42,253 nucleotides of DNA, from NCBI RefSeq assembly GCF_902493135.1, contig NZ_CABUOD010000042.1, positions 1 through 42,253 on the forward strand, given 5' to 3'. The translations under genes were made by a program, and so were the position numbers. Shown piece after piece: positions 16,117 through 24,726 of the stretch (position 1 is its first letter; every line of letters starts with the position of its first letter). This stretch comes from an uncultured Parabacteroides sp. Lineage in GTDB: Bacteria; Bacteroidota; Bacteroidia; Bacteroidales; Tannerellaceae. The notes under the pieces are model-generated. The model saw only the letters and a program-made list of their open reading frames with translations, was not told where the DNA came from and did not search any database.

Positions 16117-17412
16117 ATGGGATTCAATATCGCTGATACAGGTAAGAAACGGGTCGTTATCATTGGCGGGGGCTTCGGGGGATTAAAGCTTGCCAACAGA
16201 CTGAAGGGTAGTCATTTCCAAATCGTATTGATTGACAAGAACAACTACCACCAGTTCCCGCCATTGCTCTACCAAGTGGCCTCTTCCGGACTCGAATCGA
16301 GCTCCATCTCCTTCCCTTTCCGCAAGATTTTCCAGAAGCGGAAAGACTTCTTTTTCCGGCTGGCCGAAGTGAAAGCGGTCATACGGGAAAAGAACCTGAT
16401 ACTGACCTCTATCGGAGAATTGAAATACGATTACCTGGTAATCGCTTCCGGTACCGTCACGAACTTCTTCGGCAACGAGGTGATCCAAAGCCAGGCATTG
16501 CCGATGAAAACCATCGAAGAAGCCCTTATCCTGCGCAACACGCTCCTCTCCAATTTCGAGAAAGCGACGATCTGCACCGATCCGCAGGAGAAACAGGCAT
16601 TGATGAATGTCGTCATCGTTGGCGGAGGTGCTACGGGTGTCGAAATATCGGGCGTGCTGGCGGAGATGAAACACTTCGTCCTGCCTAAAGATTATCCCGA
16701 CCTGAAACAGTCGGAGATGAATATTTACCTGGTGGAAGGTTCGCCCCACCTGCTTGCCGCCATGTCGGAAGAGGCGTCGGACAATGCAAAGCGGTTCCTC
16801 GAAGGGATGGGTGTCAAAGTCATGTTGCAAAAAAAGGTGGTCGATTACAAAGACGGCAAAGCCATACTGGACGACGGCAACTCCATCGAAACGAAAACAG
16901 TCGTCTGGGTTAGCGGCGTAACCGCCACCCGTTTCGAGCAGATCGACCATAAGGAATTAGGTCGGGGCGGACGTATCCTGGTCAATGAATACAACCAACT
17001 GCACGGTTCGGGAAATGTATTCGCCATCGGCGATGTCTGCCTACAAACGGAAACCGACTATCCGAACGGCCATCCGCAAGTCGCCCAAGTCGCCATCCAG
17101 CAGGGCCTCCTGCTTGCCGACAACCTGAAACGTCTCGAAAGCGGTAAACCGCTGAAACCTTTCCATTACAAGAATCTCGGAACCCTGGCAACCGTCGGCC
17201 GCAACAAAGCGGTAGCCGACCTCCATAAAGTGAAACTGCACGGCTTCATCGCCTGGCTGGTCTGGATGGGCGTGCACCTCCGTTCCATCCTCGGTGTCAA
17301 GAACAAGATCATGGTGCTGATCGAATGGGTATGGAGCTATTTCACCTACGACCAGTCCATCCGATTGATCCTGTTCATTCCGAAGAAGGAACGGGATAAA
17401 CAGGAAGGCTGA
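16117..17412 (+). CDS. ndh: Type II NADH:quinone oxidoreductase (NDH-2)
   Basis: NDH-2 oxidises NADH and reduces quinone at the inner membrane without pumping ions. The 431-residue flavoprotein has two Rossmann folds: an FAD-binding site near the N-terminus (VVIIGGGFGGLKLA, about 13-26) and an NADH site (VVIVGGGATGVEIS, about 165-178). A family-typical FAIGDV motif follows. The C-terminus is rich in aromatic and hydrophobic residues (WLVWMGVHLRSILGV and after) and fits monotopic membrane attachment. It ends only 11 nt from the convergent TonB receptor gene, with no room for a conventional terminator. Confidence 0.9.
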   Translation: MGFNIADTGKKRVVIIGGGFGGLKLANRLKGSHFQIVLIDKNNYHQFPPLLYQVASSGLESSSISFPFRKIFQKRKDFFFRLAEVKAVIREKNLILTSIGELKYDYLVIASGTVTNFFGNEVIQSQALPMKTIEEALILRNTLLSNFEKATICTDPQEKQALMNVVIVGGGATGVEISGVLAEMKHFVLPKDYPDLKQSEMNIYLVEGSPHLLAAMSEEASDNAKRFLEGMGVKVMLQKKVVDYKDGKAILDDGNSIETKTVVWVSGVTATRFEQIDHKELGRGGRILVNEYNQLHGSGNVFAIGDVCLQTETDYPNGHPQVAQVAIQQGLLLADNLKRLESGKPLKPFHYKNLGTLATVGRNKAVADLHKVKLHGFIAWLVWMGVHLRSILGVKNKIMVLIEWVWSYFTYDQSIRLILFIPKKERDKQEG

Positions 17413-17423
17413 CAAAACCGGCC

Positions 17424-19523
17424 TTATAGATTATACGTCAACGTCACCCAAGTCACCTGTGCGTCGCGGTTGCGGATCTGGGTCATTTGCAGGTCTTTCG
17501 TGTCGACGATCGTTGTCTCTTCGAGACCATTGAAGATGTTGTTGATGCTCAGGTTGGCACGCAACTTACGGTGCATGAAATATTGGGAGATACCGGCATT
17601 GACGCTGGAACGGTACTTGATCTTTCCCTGCGGGGTAAGCTGGTCGGAGATGTAAAAGCCATCAAGCTGCAACTCCGTCGTCGGGGTGATGCAGATGTTG
17701 ACAGAGCCTTTGATATCGCCGCAGACCATCGACTTCTTTTCATCATAACCGATCGTACGCCCATCGATCTCGTCCCGGTAGATATCGCCGGACCAACCGA
17801 GAGACAGCATACGGACCGGTTGCCAGGTTCCGGACAGTTCAAAACCGAATGTCCGGCTATGGCCGATGTTCTCCTTTGTCCAGATCGTCCCGCTTTCTCC
17901 TGCATCTTCTACCCTGTCCATGATCCGGTTCTTCTTATTTCGGTAATACAAGCTCGGCGACAGCCGGAAAACGGAGGTAGCATACGAATAGGCCAACTCG
18001 ACCGAATGGATCAGTTCGTCTTTCAAATCCGGATTCCCCTTCCAGATATGGGTCGCGTCGCTGCGATCGGTAAACACATTCAGGTAACTGCCGTAAGGCC
18101 GAATTACGCGTTGCACGTAACTCAAGGTCAACTCCCCGGATTTATCCGTCTGGTAGCCCAACTTCAAACGGGGAAAGAGATGAAAGCGGGAAGTGCTCTT
18201 TACCATCGGGATCTTTTCCTGCACATCATCGGTCTGATAACGCGTATCTATCTTTTGCCAGTTCAGTTCGCCTTGCACGCCCGCTTCGGCATAGAAAGCA
18301 TTCCACTTCTTTTCCAAAGCGGCTACAAGCAGATTCGTGCGGCGGTTGAAATAATATTCGTTCTCCTTCTGCCAGTCAAAAGCCCATGTTTCGCCTGACA
18401 ACTTACTGCCATTGGCATGATAGCTCTCATCCTTGAAGCGCCCGATATAACCGACATGCAAGCGCCAGTCGTCGGCAAAGAGTTTACCGTAGAGGACAGA
18501 CACGTAATAATTATTCTTATCCTGATTGACATAATAGTTATCCTCGGCAATGATCTTACCCGTTTCCGGCTTCTCATTCTTGTATTCGTTGCCTTCGTCA
18601 TACCCGAAATTATTGTAGTTGAACACGACGTCCAGGCGATCCCGGGGATTGTCGAATGTATGGTTCCAGCGCACTTCGGCAGCATACGCTTCCTGGCGCT
18701 GGTCATTATAACGATGGCGGAACATCACCGGTTGCAGGTTCCCGTCCACCAGCTTATTGTTATGGATCTTCCCGTAACGGCTATAGTCCATCAGGCTGTA
18801 CAGGCCGTAGACCGTGATCAGGTCGTTTGCCGTCAGGTCATATCCGACACTCAGATCGGCGAGATGCACATCAGGGCGGGCAGACGCATTATTGTTCATA
18901 ACGGTTGTCCCTCCCTTGTTCGTCGTCGACTTGCTGAACGTACGCTTACGGAACTCCCGGCGATAATTATATTTTCCGACAATATGAAACTTACCCGGAT
19001 GCAGATTCAGGATCGCACCGACATTATAACGTTCCTGAAATCCGGCTCCCAACGTCAGGACCAGAGGCGAATCAGCAGCCGTATAAACCGCCGACGACAG
19101 GTTCAGAATCCCAGCATCCCCATCCGGCACAAACCCGATGGAAGGAGTCGACGTCATCGACACCCGGTCGAAGAACAACGCCGGAAGCTGGATCAGCATA
19201 TCCCCGCTATACTCTTCCAGCAAACCATAGGGCACTCCGTTTATCAGCAGGCCGGGATTGCCGGAACCACGGAAAGTGATTCCTCCCTCGATATCCGTAA
19301 CAACGGAAGGCAGCAAGCGAAAGACATCGGAGGTCGTCCCGGTCAGGCCACTCAGGTTACCGTCCACCTGCAAGCGTTTCACTTCCCCGCCGGTCAGACC
19401 GCCAAAACGTTTCCCCTGGATTTCAACACTCTGCAACGAGACAGTTTTATCAACAGGAACCTGTGCGAAAGCAGACAGACCCAGACATGCAATAACCGGA
19501 AGGAGTAATAGCGTTCGTTTCAT
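17424..19523 (-). CDS. TonB-dependent outer-membrane receptor
   Basis: This roughly 700-residue outer-membrane protein has a signal peptide (MKRTLLLLPV to SAFAQ), a plug domain at about 30-140 (SDVFRLLPSVVTDIEGGITFRG) and a large beta-barrel ending in VTWVTLTYNL. The barrel resembles the Bacteroidetes outer-membrane beta-barrel receptors. The N-terminal carboxypeptidase-like domain of SusC proteins is missing and no SusD partner is adjacent. The substrate is unknown; siderophores, cobalamin or peptides are all possible. An in-frame ATG two codons upstream (19529) is an alternative start. The gene appears to stand alone. Confidence 0.9.
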   Translation of the reverse strand: MKRTLLLLPVIACLGLSAFAQVPVDKTVSLQSVEIQGKRFGGLTGGEVKRLQVDGNLSGLTGTTSDVFRLLPSVVTDIEGGITFRGSGNPGLLINGVPYGLLEEYSGDMLIQLPALFFDRVSMTSTPSIGFVPDGDAGILNLSSAVYTAADSPLVLTLGAGFQERYNVGAILNLHPGKFHIVGKYNYRREFRKRTFSKSTTNKGGTTVMNNNASARPDVHLADLSVGYDLTANDLITVYGLYSLMDYSRYGKIHNNKLVDGNLQPVMFRHRYNDQRQEAYAAEVRWNHTFDNPRDRLDVVFNYNNFGYDEGNEYKNEKPETGKIIAEDNYYVNQDKNNYYVSVLYGKLFADDWRLHVGYIGRFKDESYHANGSKLSGETWAFDWQKENEYYFNRRTNLLVAALEKKWNAFYAEAGVQGELNWQKIDTRYQTDDVQEKIPMVKSTSRFHLFPRLKLGYQTDKSGELTLSYVQRVIRPYGSYLNVFTDRSDATHIWKGNPDLKDELIHSVELAYSYATSVFRLSPSLYYRNKKNRIMDRVEDAGESGTIWTKENIGHSRTFGFELSGTWQPVRMLSLGWSGDIYRDEIDGRTIGYDEKKSMVCGDIKGSVNICITPTTELQLDGFYISDQLTPQGKIKYRSSVNAGISQYFMHRKLRANLSINNIFNGLEETTIVDTKDLQMTQIRNRDAQVTWVTLTYNL

Positions 19524-19556
19524 ATACATAAATTACATAGGTTTAAAAACAAAAAA

Positions 19557-19583
19557 AGTCTGTATGTTACACGCATACAGACT
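19557..19583 (-). terminator. Strong Rho-independent terminator of the acidic lipoprotein gene
   Basis: Perfect 10-bp arms AGTCTGTATG and CATACAGACT enclose a 7-nt loop. On the minus strand the stem is followed by seven Ts (the A-run at 19551-19557). It lies 25 nt after the lipoprotein stop and isolates that gene from the TonB receptor gene. Confidence 0.9.
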
Positions 19584-19608
19584 GTCCTCATTACTGATCA
19601 CTGAATGA

Positions 19609-19839
19609 TTATTCAGCGGGAGCAGCTTCTGTTTCAGCAGCCGGAGCTTCAACAGCAGTCGAATCACCTTCAGCAACTGTTGCTTCTTCTGTTGTTGCTT
19701 CTTCAGCAGGAGCAACAACTTCTTCTACTGTAGCTTCTGTTTCAGTTTCTGCAACTTCAGTGTTTTCTGCTGATTTGTTGCCACAAGATGCGAATGATAC
19801 AGCTGCGATAACGGCAGCAAATGCAACTAACTTTTTCAT
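19609..19839 (-). CDS. Small Ala/Glu/Thr-rich acidic lipoprotein
   Basis: The 76-residue product has a lipoprotein signal peptide ending in the lipobox FASC (Cys19). The rest is a low-complexity, strongly acidic tail built almost only of Ala, Glu, Thr, Val, Asp and Pro (EEATTEEATVAE and similar). No fold is recognisable and the tail is probably disordered, tethered to the membrane. The promoter, palindromic operator candidate and strong terminator around it indicate a tightly defined single-gene transcript. I rejected the 18-codon upstream extension from 19893, because the -7 box at 19891-19898 overlaps it. The function is unknown. Confidence 0.8.
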   Translation of the reverse strand: MKKLVAFAAVIAAVSFASCGNKSAENTEVAETETEATVEEVVAPAEEATTEEATVAEGDSTAVEAPAAETEAAPAE

Positions 19840-19890
19840 TTTGTTTTTTAATTTAAACGGTCTATAATATCTTCTTGTCTTAAAACGATG

Positions 19891-19926
19891 CAAATGTATG
19901 TATTAATCAAACATGTTGTACAACAT
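19891..19926 (-). promoter_or_regulatory. Promoter with palindromic operator candidate, acidic lipoprotein gene
   Basis: On the minus strand TACATTTG (19898-19891) is a perfect -7 box. The -33 region (about 19924-19921, GTTG, 22-bp spacer) lies inside the perfect 14-bp palindrome ATGTTGTACAACAT (19913-19926), a plausible repressor site. The leader would be about 45 nt. Confidence 0.55.
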
Positions 19927-19995
19927 AATGCACTTTTTTTCAAAATATTTTTCATACAGATCCCAACAAGCTGATTCACAGACCGTATAAATCCA

Positions 19996-21660
19996 CTAAT
20001 AGTTACTATACAAGTAACGCTTGATGCTCTTCTTAGGCGTCTTTTCAAATTCCGTCGGATACAATTGCAGGGCGGAAACAGCCTCGTAAGGTGCTAAAAG
20101 TTTGTTAAGTTCGATCCGGTTCTGCTCCATGATGATCGGAAGGTCTTCGTGCGAAACCCCTGTACCGTCCACCGTATCGTAATCCGGATAGACAAGTCCT
20201 AACAGCTTACCGTTCTTCTCAATTATGATGCTTTCCATTACGAACGGCAAGTTGTTCAGCTTCGATTCGATCTCTTCCGGATAAATATTCTGTCCGCTTG
20301 CTCCTAAGATCATAGTCTTGCTACGGCCACGGATATAGATGCGGTTATCAGCATCGATCGTTCCAAGGTCACCCGTACGCAACCAGCCGTCTTCGGTAAA
20401 GACATTGGCAGTCGCCTCTTCGTTCTTATAGTAACCTTTCATCACATTTTCACCGCTCACCTGGATTTCCCCTACCTTATTATACGGATCTTCCGAGTCG
20501 ATGCGCACCTTCATGATCCCTTTCAAGACCTGTCCGCATGATCCGGGGACATATTCGTCATTATGGTCATAGCTGATCAACGGGCCGCATTCCGTCATAC
20601 CGTAACCGATCGTGAACGGGAATTTGATCTTATAAAGGAAGTTCGTCACCTCTTCATTCATGGCAGCCCCACCCACGATCACTTCACGGAAACGTCCGCC
20701 GAACGAATCGACCAGCTTCTTCCGTATCTGTGCATAGATACGGGAATCCAGCAACGGGATATTCAGCGCCACTTTCATGGTTGTCTTGCTGAGTTGCGGC
20801 AAGATCATCTTCTTGTAAATCTTCTCCAGGATCAACGGGACCGTCAGGATCAGGTTCGGCTTCACCTCTTCGAAGGCTTTCAACAGGATCTTGGGAGAAG
20901 GGACTTTCCCTAACAGGTAGACATGCGCCCCGACCGCCATCGGAACCAGGAAATTGAACGCACAACTGTAGGCGTGCGCCAAAGGCAGGAAGCAAAGTTC
21001 GCGCTCCCCTCTGTACAATACGCCAAGCTCGATGCCGTACACCACATTCCCGGCCAAATTATTTCCGGTCAGCATGACGCCCTTGCTGAAGCCGGTCGTA
21101 CCGGAAGTATAGTTGATCTCCACCACCTTGTCGTTATCCAGTTCCGCATATTTGATATCGTCTTTTCCGAAACCGTCCGGGTATTTCTCTTCCATCTTCC
21201 CGTCCATCCCTTTCAGCAGCTTCTGGATGTTTTCACCATCCCGCTGGTGCAGACAACGGAAATCGGACAGCGAAAAGACGCCTCGCACATCCTCGATCAT
21301 TTCCTCTTCCAGCGTATCCCAGATACGGTCGCTGACAAAAAGAAAAACAGATTCGGAATGATTGATAATATGATGCACATCGTTCGGACTGAAGTCTTGC
21401 AGGATAGGCACGATAATCGCCCCATAGGTCACAGCGGCCATATAGACAATACACCAGCGGGCACTGTCTTTCCCGATCAGAGCAATCTTATCTCCCCTCC
21501 GTATCTGGCATTCTTCAAACAGGATGTGGATACGGGCAATCTCTTTAGCCACGTCAGCAAAAGAAAAAGTCGTTCCTTTGCTGTAATCCGTCAAGGCAGG
21601 CAGTTCCCAGTTCTTCTTGAAACTGTCCTCGTATATCTTGATAAAATTCTCTTGTATCAT
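19996..21660 (-). CDS. Long-chain fatty acid-CoA ligase (AMP-binding)
   Basis: This 554-residue adenylating enzyme activates fatty acids to acyl-CoA, probably at the inner face of the membrane. ANL motifs are YTSGTTGFSKGVMLTG (P-loop), GYGMTECGPLISYD, GWLRTGDLGTID, GRSKTMILGASGQNIYPEEIE, and the C-terminal lysine region EKTPKKSIKRYLY. LGASGQNIYPEEIE and the overall arrangement fit the long-chain (FadD-like) group, unlike the ligase at 10.5 kb. The start is the ATG at 21660: a promoter lies at 21686-21717, so an in-frame extension to 21747 would begin upstream of the transcription start. It appears monocistronic. Confidence 0.9.
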   Translation of the reverse strand: MIQENFIKIYEDSFKKNWELPALTDYSKGTTFSFADVAKEIARIHILFEECQIRRGDKIALIGKDSARWCIVYMAAVTYGAIIVPILQDFSPNDVHHIINHSESVFLFVSDRIWDTLEEEMIEDVRGVFSLSDFRCLHQRDGENIQKLLKGMDGKMEEKYPDGFGKDDIKYAELDNDKVVEINYTSGTTGFSKGVMLTGNNLAGNVVYGIELGVLYRGERELCFLPLAHAYSCAFNFLVPMAVGAHVYLLGKVPSPKILLKAFEEVKPNLILTVPLILEKIYKKMILPQLSKTTMKVALNIPLLDSRIYAQIRKKLVDSFGGRFREVIVGGAAMNEEVTNFLYKIKFPFTIGYGMTECGPLISYDHNDEYVPGSCGQVLKGIMKVRIDSEDPYNKVGEIQVSGENVMKGYYKNEEATANVFTEDGWLRTGDLGTIDADNRIYIRGRSKTMILGASGQNIYPEEIESKLNNLPFVMESIIIEKNGKLLGLVYPDYDTVDGTGVSHEDLPIIMEQNRIELNKLLAPYEAVSALQLYPTEFEKTPKKSIKRYLYSNY

Positions 21661-21685
21661 ATTGCACACTGTATTATAATTTGCG

Positions 21686-21717
21686 CAAAAATACAGACTA
21701 TCCGACAAATACACAAC
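21686..21717 (-). promoter_or_regulatory. Promoter of the long-chain acyl-CoA ligase gene
   Basis: On the minus strand GTTG (21717-21714, one mismatch to TTTG) and TATTTTTG (21693-21686, perfect TAnnTTTG) are separated by 20 bp. Transcription would start near 21680, giving a leader of about 20 nt to the ATG at 21660. Confidence 0.7.
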
Positions 21718-21791
21718 AGATAGCCAGAGTTTAACCCTTACAGTCAAGGGGATATTCTCCTGAACATGACGGATCCGCCTATCCGCACGGG

Positions 21792-22970
21792 TTATTTGAA
21801 TTTAATAATCCTGACAACCGGATTATCATCTTCTATAAGCCCCTTAGCCACCTTATTGCCATTTCCCTTCAACCGTTTCTTCTGATAAGCCTCTATCATA
21901 ACAGGGGCTTGTATCAACTCGGCTGTCATGTTCTTAGCGATAGCAGGGAATGTACTAATATCCCATTCCCCTAATCCGTATGGCTTCACTGCAAACTCGG
22001 CATCCAAAATAGATATCCGGCTTATTTCATCGGTCTTAAAGTCATACATAAATACCGGTATCTTTCCTCCTCTCGCGTTAAAATCCAGAAGAAACTTACC
22101 TATCTGCATAAATTTATCTGTTATCACAAGAGGCATCCATATATTACGGGGTTCAGAATCATGAACCGATGGCTTGCGGGTTAGCAAAGGGATCAATCCT
22201 TTCCCTGGAGATAACCGGTATATCGTATCGGATGAAATATCAGCAATGATCAGATCTGAACCATCATGCACATTCTTGGGATAAGACAGTACATAAGATC
22301 TCCACATATTGCCATCTAAATGTTGAGCGATTTTGTTGGAATATCTTTTGGGAAAATAAAGATCCAATGCAGAAATCAAGCTACCATCATTTTTTGAAAC
22401 CAAGTAGTAAGGCTCTTTTTTAGTTTTATCTTCACGCCCCGGCTCTATAATTACACCTTCATAAATAAGCAAAGACTCATCGTCAAAATCAAAAATGCTC
22501 ATTTCTTTGCCATAGGTACGTATTTTTAATGTCCGTTTGTATTCTCCCTTCAACGAATAAACTTGAACAGACTGGGAACACACATAAATCTCCTCCTTCC
22601 TTTCATCCAAAATCGTACCTGCATTAATCCAATTATATTCCATTCCTCCCTGCCCTTTATGATTGAAATGAGAATAAAGTTTCCCGGTCGTGCGATCGAA
22701 AACAAATATATCACCCCGTATATACTCGTGCAAGAGAATATATTTGTCGGTAACGGCAGAAAGTACAGATTGGTCGCCCAGCAAAATATCGTCGCTTGTT
22801 TCCAGCGGGATATATTCGATATCCGTTATATCCTGAAGGAGCATCTTTTTTTGAGGATAGTCTTTTGTAAAATCAAACACCGGCAAGCCACCTCCTTTTG
22901 TCTGGGGACTTATAGATTGGCTTCCCATTACAAGGAGGGCCGTCAGTAAGATGAGATTTTTTGCTTTCAT
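21792..22970 (-). CDS. Six-bladed beta-propeller exported protein
   Basis: This 392-residue protein belongs to the six-bladed beta-propeller family that is expanded in gut Bacteroidetes, whose function is mostly unknown. It has a cleavable signal peptide (about 1-23, LLTALLVMGSQSISPQ) without a lipobox cysteine. The family hallmark DIEYIPLETSDDILLGD is near residue 52. Repeated blade-like strands follow, and the C-terminus carries AYQKKRLKG and EDDNPVVRIIKFK. It probably acts in the periplasm or at the cell surface. It diverges from the relic at 23144, which shares both its ends, so the pair looks like an old duplication. Confidence 0.82.
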   Translation of the reverse strand: MKAKNLILLTALLVMGSQSISPQTKGGGLPVFDFTKDYPQKKMLLQDITDIEYIPLETSDDILLGDQSVLSAVTDKYILLHEYIRGDIFVFDRTTGKLYSHFNHKGQGGMEYNWINAGTILDERKEEIYVCSQSVQVYSLKGEYKRTLKIRTYGKEMSIFDFDDESLLIYEGVIIEPGREDKTKKEPYYLVSKNDGSLISALDLYFPKRYSNKIAQHLDGNMWRSYVLSYPKNVHDGSDLIIADISSDTIYRLSPGKGLIPLLTRKPSVHDSEPRNIWMPLVITDKFMQIGKFLLDFNARGGKIPVFMYDFKTDEISRISILDAEFAVKPYGLGEWDISTFPAIAKNMTAELIQAPVMIEAYQKKRLKGNGNKVAKGLIEDDNPVVRIIKFK

Positions 22971-23143
22971 AATATTTTGTTTTAACCGTTACTACACCAA
23001 GTCCCTGTAAGCATCCACTCAAGTTTGTTCCCATAGGAGAGTTCGCATCAAGCTGATTTTTAGGAAATAGAGTGGCAATGTATCAAGAAAACCTTGAATA
23101 AGCAAATTTTTCCCTATCTTTCGGCTGCCTAATAATATGATAT

Positions 23144-23464
23144 ATGAACAGATGGATACTGCTACTATGCGGAATATTGGCCGGTTGCCAGTACTCTCAT
23201 AAACAAGAGGCGGACGATATGGTCTGCCAAACGATCGATATGGCTGCCGTTTTCGATAGGGAGCCAACCGAAATAAAATTGGACGAATGGGCGAAAAACG
23301 TACGTTTCATCCCGTTGGAGACGACCGACCCCGTTCTATTGACCGGATACATACCGCAGATTGTCGACTATCAGGACAAGTTGGAAGAAGGCGGACGCTA
23401 CCTGATAGGCTATGAAGTACAAGAAAACGACGAGAATCCGGTCATCATCCTGGCAGAACGTTAA
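23144..23464 (+). pseudogene. Beta-propeller lipoprotein with in-frame internal deletion
   Basis: The reading frame is open for 106 codons, but the protein joins only the two ends of a normal 390-residue propeller. Residues 1-15 are a lipoprotein signal (GILAGC). Residues about 45-65 (NVRFIPLETTDPVLLTG) align with DIEYIPLETSDDILLGD of the neighbour at 21792-22970. The tail (DYQDKLEEGG ... ENDENPVIILAER) aligns with its C-terminus (AYQKKRLKGNG ... EDDNPVVRIIKFK). About 295 middle residues, essentially all the blades, are missing. A near -7 box (TATCTTTC, 23115-23122) with CTTG 18 bp upstream is kept. The PagL-like gene starts 12 nt downstream, so the remnant may persist as its leader cistron. 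An alternative is a functional small lipoprotein. Confidence 0.7.
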
Positions 23465-23476
23465 GCAAGCAACAAC

Positions 23477-24679
23477 ATGAATTTGAAAATTTTTATAATA
23501 ATAGGAATGTGTTTACCGGGCTACACCCGTATATGTGCACAGGGGACAGGAACAACCGACTCCCTGTCCTGCCATCCGCTCACGCACGAGGTCGGCATCG
23601 ACTTCCGCCCCGTCTACCTCATCCCCACCAATGAGTTCTTTGCAGGCGACAACGCATCGCAGCACCCCTTGCGCAAGTCCGTATCGGCACACCTGAAATA
23701 CTCCTTCCGGTTTCATCCGGAATCGCGTAACGGGAAATTATACCCCCACACATACCAGGGGATCGGCGTCTCCTACCATTCTTTCTTTGACAAGGCCGAG
23801 ATCGGGACTCCGGTTTCGATATACGCCTTCCAGGGGTCGCGCATAGCCCGACTCTCCCCCCGCCTGTCGCTGGACTACGAATGGAACTTCGGGGCTTCCT
23901 TCGGATGGGAGAAATATCATCCGGAGACCAACGCCTACAATTATGTCGTGGGGTCGAAGATCAATGCTTATATCAATTTGGGATTCCTGCTGGACTGGCA
24001 ACTGGCGACGGGATGGCGGCTGACGGCAGGCATCGACCTGAGCCATTTCTCCAACGGGAACACCCAGTACCCCAATGCAGGCGTCAATACCGTCGGAGGC
24101 AGGATAGGCTTGGTGCACACCTTCGGAGAAAATGCCGGGGCGGTGATGTCCGGCAGGCCGACCACCCAGCACATCCAACCGCACATCAGCTATGACATCG
24201 TCTTATACGGCGCCTCGAAACGGAAAGGGGTCATCAAGCCCGATGAATCCTACCTCGCTCCCGGATCGTTCGGCGTATTGGGATTCAATTTCAATCCCAT
24301 GTACAACTTCCACAAATATTTCCGTGCCGGGGCATCGCTCGACGTGCAATTTGACGAAAGTGCGAACCTCAAGGAACACGAAGCCGATTATACCTACGAA
24401 GCCGAACACCGGTTTTACCGTCCGCCGTTCAAGGAACAACTGGCTATCGGGCTATCCGCACGGGGCGAACTGGTCATGCCGATCTTCACGATCAACGTAG
24501 GCATAGGCTACAACGTTTACCACAAATGCACCGACACACAAGGAATGTACCAAATCCTGGCGTTGAAGACATCCGTCACCCGCAACCTGTTCCTGCACGT
24601 AGGCTACCAATTGAGCAAATTCAAAGATCCCAACAACTTGATGTTAGGGATAGGCTACCGGTTCCACAATAAACGATAA
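23477..24679 (+). CDS. PagL-like lipid A deacylase / acyloxyacyl hydrolase family protein
   Basis: This 400-residue outer-membrane beta-barrel protein has a signal peptide (about 1-22, CLPGYTRICAQ). The segment SHFSNGNTQYPNAGVNTVG matches the active-site strand of the PagL/acyloxyacyl hydrolase family, where the His-x-Ser pair followed by Asn is catalytic. Known members remove the 3-O acyl chain from lipid A. It is roughly twice the length of PagL, so the barrel is larger or carries extra loops, and the substrate could differ. It ends in YRFHNKR. It lies 12 nt after the beta-propeller relic and probably depends on its promoter. An LpxL-like acyltransferase gene lies 1.4 kb downstream. Confidence 0.75.
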   Translation: MNLKIFIIIGMCLPGYTRICAQGTGTTDSLSCHPLTHEVGIDFRPVYLIPTNEFFAGDNASQHPLRKSVSAHLKYSFRFHPESRNGKLYPHTYQGIGVSYHSFFDKAEIGTPVSIYAFQGSRIARLSPRLSLDYEWNFGASFGWEKYHPETNAYNYVVGSKINAYINLGFLLDWQLATGWRLTAGIDLSHFSNGNTQYPNAGVNTVGGRIGLVHTFGENAGAVMSGRPTTQHIQPHISYDIVLYGASKRKGVIKPDESYLAPGSFGVLGFNFNPMYNFHKYFRAGASLDVQFDESANLKEHEADYTYEAEHRFYRPPFKEQLAIGLSARGELVMPIFTINVGIGYNVYHKCTDTQGMYQILALKTSVTRNLFLHVGYQLSKFKDPNNLMLGIGYRFHNKR

Positions 24680-24706
24680 GAATATGCTATGTCCAAACAT
24701 TTTCGC

Positions 24707-24714
24707 TAAATTTG
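24707..24714 (+). promoter_or_regulatory. -7 box of mtaB, giving a very short leader
   Basis: TAAATTTG is a perfect TAnnTTTG ending 12 nt before the ATG at 24727, so the 5' leader would be only about 5 nt (about 11 nt if the ATG at 24733 is used). The -33 element is not clear. Confidence 0.5.
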
Positions 24715-24726
24715 CGCGATAATTAA

